From NCBI RefSeq assembly GCF_032884065.1, contig NC_088871.1, positions 15,608,374-15,672,373 of the forward strand: a stretch of DNA of 64,000 nucleotides. The letters are read 5' to 3'. Shown in pieces: positions 60,385 through 64,000 of the stretch. Each line of letters opens with the position of its first letter. Position 1 is the first letter of the stretch. The notes under the pieces were generated by a model, which had not been told where the DNA came from, did no database searches, and worked only from the letters and a program-made list of their open reading frames with translations. The stretch comes from Artemia franciscana (taxonomy: Eukaryota; Arthropoda; Branchiopoda; Anostraca; Artemiidae). Both the position numbers and the translations under genes were made by a program.

Positions 60385-60860
60385 GCCCCTGGGTCCAGAG
60401 GCGCCATTTGGGAGGGGGGTCAGGGGTGGGCAAATGTCCACCTCAGATTTTCCAGGGGGCCCAAGCTTCCACCACAAAGGGCCCTTTGCCGGCCTTAATA
60501 ATCCATTATGTCCAACATAATCCAGTCTGTCCAATTGATTTGAAATTACTGCACGCCTTGAGCGTGCAATAATTTCAAAGCTTATGCTACTGCACAAGTA
60601 ATTTGAGCGTGCTACTGCACGCATTAACCAAAGAGCGTAATTACATGACGACCCTTGGGGTAATTACGCTCTTTGCTCTTAATTACTGTAAACTTTGAAA
60701 GTAGGTAAGATACATAATAAAATTCTCGAGTTCTGTCGAATGCCCATTTCCTAGATGATTACGCGACACGAAGTGAGTCGGGGGGGGGGGGGGCCCAAGG
60801 TGGAGTTTATGCCCACCCCAAGATTTGGTCCAAATGGTGCCTCTGCCTGGGTCCATTTTT
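60385..60860. mobile_element. TIR element with internal hairpins (MITE-like)
   Basis: The left end AGAGGCGCCATTTGGGAGG, then GGGGTGGGCA, CCACCT and GGGGGCCC is matched in inverse by GGGCCCAAGGTGGAG, TGCCCACCCC and CCAAATGGTGCCTCTGCC (60793-60850). Inside are a 16+16 hairpin with one mismatch (60541-60577) and a perfect CAAAGAGCGTAATTAC hairpin (60629-60644 with 60660-60675). No protein frame is seen. Confidence 0.6.
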
Positions 60861-62535
60861 GGCCTATCCTTACCAAAAAATCAAAATTTTCTAATTTTCT
60901 TTTGCGTGTTTCAAAATCATGAATCTCTTAGGAGAATACCCAATTTTCGTCTGTGTTGCCTCGTTAAATTGTGAAAATCAAATAATAAAACCAATTATTA
61001 AAATTGACAACACCTTTCGTCCGTAAAAATTCAAACGTTTACAATATGTTAAATTCTAAGGACAACAATACCTTCAAAGGATAGCTACACCGATTTAAGG
61101 TGTTTGGTGCCAAATGCTTTATGCCTTTTGTTGCACTTTTCAAGGCACAGATCAAGACTTCAATCATCCAGGCAAGATCGTATCTGAGGGGAGGGGGTAC
61201 AGGGGTTAACCCCATCCCCCGTAATTTTTGCTTGACTCGAAAGAACATAATAAAAAGGTACATAATAAAAGTTTTTTTTTAATTAAAAAAAAAGTTTTTA
61301 TAACCCCTCTTCCTCCAAAAAAAAAAAAAAAAAAAAAAAATACTGGATGTGCCCTTGCATTTTCGCAACAAGAATTTTTAAAGAATTAGCTATTAATAGA
61401 AATAAAAGTTACCTGTATTGTACAGAGTTGTTCAACAGGAACGTTTATAGTATGTTTTTTCAGTTATTGAGCTGATAGAGAAAAAAGTAAAAATTCAAAA
61501 AGTATAAATCGTACGAACGTCAGCATTCTTCAGCATTGTTTTTCCTTCAAGTTTACCGAGGAAGCTTTGAGCTACTTGAGCTGAAAAAGTCTATTTGCCT
61601 ACTATCAATTACAAAAGCTAACGGACAAACCCATCTTCCCGTCTATGATACGGAATGACACTAAGAGTAGTTTGTAAACATATTTGGAAAGACATTTCTT
61701 GTCTGTCAACAGATAGCATAGCTGAACAATCATTGACAACTCAGCATTTTTAGAAGAAATAGTTGATTGTATTCATATTGCTTGTAAGCGACACTGGGAT
61801 ATCGATATTTTGTGAAGTAATGGCGTTAAGTGAGGTATTAAATGTTTGCTCTTCTGATACACCCTCCATTCTGTTCAACCAGGTGTGTGATAGCGACACC
61901 CCTTCTCTTTATATTCGCTAAATTCTTTGACGCTGTTAAGTGGGAGCTGAAAGTGGAATGTCTCCTCTTCAACATGCAGCACCAGACAAATTCTAAGTAG
62001 AAGCTTAAAAAATAAAAGAAAAAATTGGCAACTTTGAACCAGTGGCATGCGGTGGAATTCTTCAGCTTTGGGACGGAATGAAGTCTGTCTCTACCCTTTT
62101 TTTGACAGAAAACATTGATTGCAGTGAGTCTTCAATGAGGTATTTACCTTTACTATCAATTATCAGCTGTTAGTTAAAAAAAGGGGAAAAGAACAAGCCG
62201 TAATTTGAAACTGTAATTTTTTTCAATCAGTTAAAAAATATTTTCATTTTATTTTTGTGATGCATAGCCCATCACTCATCCCAGTACATATTTGGCTTTC
62301 CATGATAGTTTCAGAGGAAAAAGGTTCGTTCCATATTGCATGCGACAAATTATTTCCATTGCTTAATTTTTTGTAACAAAAGTCTTGTAGTTATGAAAAG
62401 ATATTATTATCAAAAACTCTGCTTATCGCAAAAAAAGTGTTAAGTGCGAATAATACTATTAAAAAAAAATCCGATTAAAGAGTGACTTAAAGAAAAGTGT
62501 AAAAATTAGGAACCAAACGTAAAGCCCCTTCTATT
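60861..62535. other. No gene seen
   Basis: It contains a poly(A) run near 61317-61340 and AT-rich DNA. No coding feature was recognised. Confidence 0.5.
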
Positions 62536-64000
62536 CAAACAAGAGCTAAGAGCTCATATGGCACTTGTGACGAGGTCGGAAGAGCCAAGAGCCATGAGCT
62601 CATATGGTATGAGCTCTAGCGAAATTCTAAGAATCAATAGATTGCTTTAAGAGGAAAATCAGAAGCTTAATGACGGTCGGGATTTAAATTAAGTGCTCTG
62701 AGTCACGAGGTCCTTCTAAATATCAAAATTAATTAAGATCCGATCACCCACTCGTAAATTAAAAATACCTCAATTTTTCTAACTTTTCCTCTCCCTTCAG
62801 CCCCCCCCCCCCGATGGTCGAATCGGGGAAAAGGACTTTATAAAGTCATTTTGTGCAGCTCCCTGACACGCCTACCAATTGTCATCGTCCTAGCATGTCC
62901 AGAAGCACCAAACTCGCCAAAGCACTGAACTCTACCCCCTAACTCCCTCAAAGAAAGCGGATCCAGTTCGGTTACGTCAATCACGTATTTGACGTATCTA
63001 ATACATTTATAAGTGTTTTCCAAGATTTTTGGTTTCCCCCTCCAACTCCCTCCAATGTCAACAGATCTGATTGGGATTTGAAATAAGAGCTCTGAGACAT
63101 GGCTTCCTTGTAAATATCAAATTTCATTAAGATCGCCCATTCTTAAGTTAAAACACTTCAATTTTTCTAATTTTCCCAAATTAACAACCCCCACCTCCTC
63201 TAAAGAGAACGGATCCGTTCCAATTATGTCAATCACATATATAACTTGTGCTTATTCTTCTCTTCAAGTTTCATCCATATCTCTCCACTCTAAGCGTTTT
63301 CCAAGATTTCCGGTTTCCCCCTCCAGCTCCCCCCAATGTCACCAGATCTGGTCAGGATTTAAAAAGAGAGTTCTAAAGCACAAGATCCTTCTAAAGACCA
63401 TATTTCATTAAGATCTGATCACCTGTTCGTAAGTTACACATACCTCATTTTTTCTATTTTCCCGAATTACCCCCCCCCCCCCAACGCCACCAAAGAGGTC
63501 GGATCTGGTCCGGTTATTTCCGTCACGTTTCTTGGACTTGTGCTTATTCTTCGCACCAAGTATCATCCTGATTTCTCCACTTTAACCGTTTTCCAAGATT
63601 TCCGCCCCCCCAATGACTTTAAATCCGGTCGGGATTTAAAATAAGAGATCTGAGTTACGAGGTCCTTCTAAATATGAAATTTCATTAAGATCCGATCACA
63701 CCTTCGTGAGTAAAAAATACGTTTTTTTAATTTTTTAGAATTAACCTCCCCCCCAACTCCCCCAAAGAGAGCAGATCTGTTCCGGTTATGTCAATCACGT
63801 ATCTAGGACTTGTGCTTAGTTTCCCCACCAAGTTTCATCCCGATCTCTCCACTCTAAGCGTTTGCAAGATTTTAGTTCCCCCCAACTCCCCCAAATGTCA
63901 CCGGATCCGGTCAGGACTTAAAATAAGAGCTCTAGGGCATGATATACTTCCAAATATCAAATTTCATTAAGATCCAAGCTCTCATTCGTAAGTTAAAAAT
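62536..64000 (-). repeat. Family A element, copy 3 (inverted, runs off the window)
   Basis: It starts with AAGAGCTAAGAGCTCATATG, then TGACGAGGTCGGAAGAGCC, the reverse complement of the right ends of copies 1 and 2. The ACCAAACTCGCCAAAGCACT insert (62907) and monomers near 62690, 63060, 63340 and 63650 follow, each with a C-run. The left end of the element lies beyond the window. Short MSITYLGLVL-type frames inside are by-products of the repeat. Confidence 0.75.

Overview
This is a eukaryotic nuclear window: low GC, spliced exons with consensus GT/AG borders, long introns and very dense transposable elements. The repeat mix (Helitrons, RTE/jockey-like LINE remnants, a Penelope-like element, a MULE transposon and long TA microsatellites) suits an arthropod. 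A crustacean such as a branchiopod is a guess, not something the sequence proves.

There is one host gene that I can name. Six exons on the + strand between 197 and 24232 encode the C-terminal ~290 residues of a WD40-repeat protein that aligns end to end with the C-terminal two thirds of AAMP (angio-associated migratory cell protein). The 5' exons lie upstream of the window. All five introns seen are inflated by repeats: a minus-strand LINE in the first, two copies of a tandem-monomer family (family A) in the second and third, and two copies of a foldback family (family B) in the third and fifth.

From 24233 to 28670 the DNA is intergenic, with pyrimidine tracts and a diverged pair of duplicated units. 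From about 28668 to 39080 lies a ~10.4 kb Helitron array. At least seven partial elements are present. Four 3' ends (CTAG preceded by a GC-rich hairpin) abut the next element's 5' end, three of them directly at the TATATATAAA-type start and one through a short TCTA run. One element is inverted, giving a large inverted repeat. The elements carry scrambled helicase pieces, a ~27 bp GGGACAC minisatellite, (AAACTAAAAAAGG)-like repeats and, in one copy, a tRNA-like module.

From 39081 to the end there is no convincing host gene. The DNA holds a LINE 3' fragment (39850), family B copies (41300 and 48258-51435), a minisatellite array split by a nested family B insertion (48210-52065), a Penelope-like GIY-YIG remnant (53638-54573), a TIR element with a TA core (55428-55812), a MULE element (57172-58805), a hairpin-rich TIR element (60385-60860) and an inverted family A copy running off the end.

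The most interesting signal is family B. Each of three copies carries a ~125-130 bp palindrome whose two arms match each other while differing from the other copies at the same positions. In one copy the palindrome's loop is flipped. This points to recombination or templated copying between the arms.
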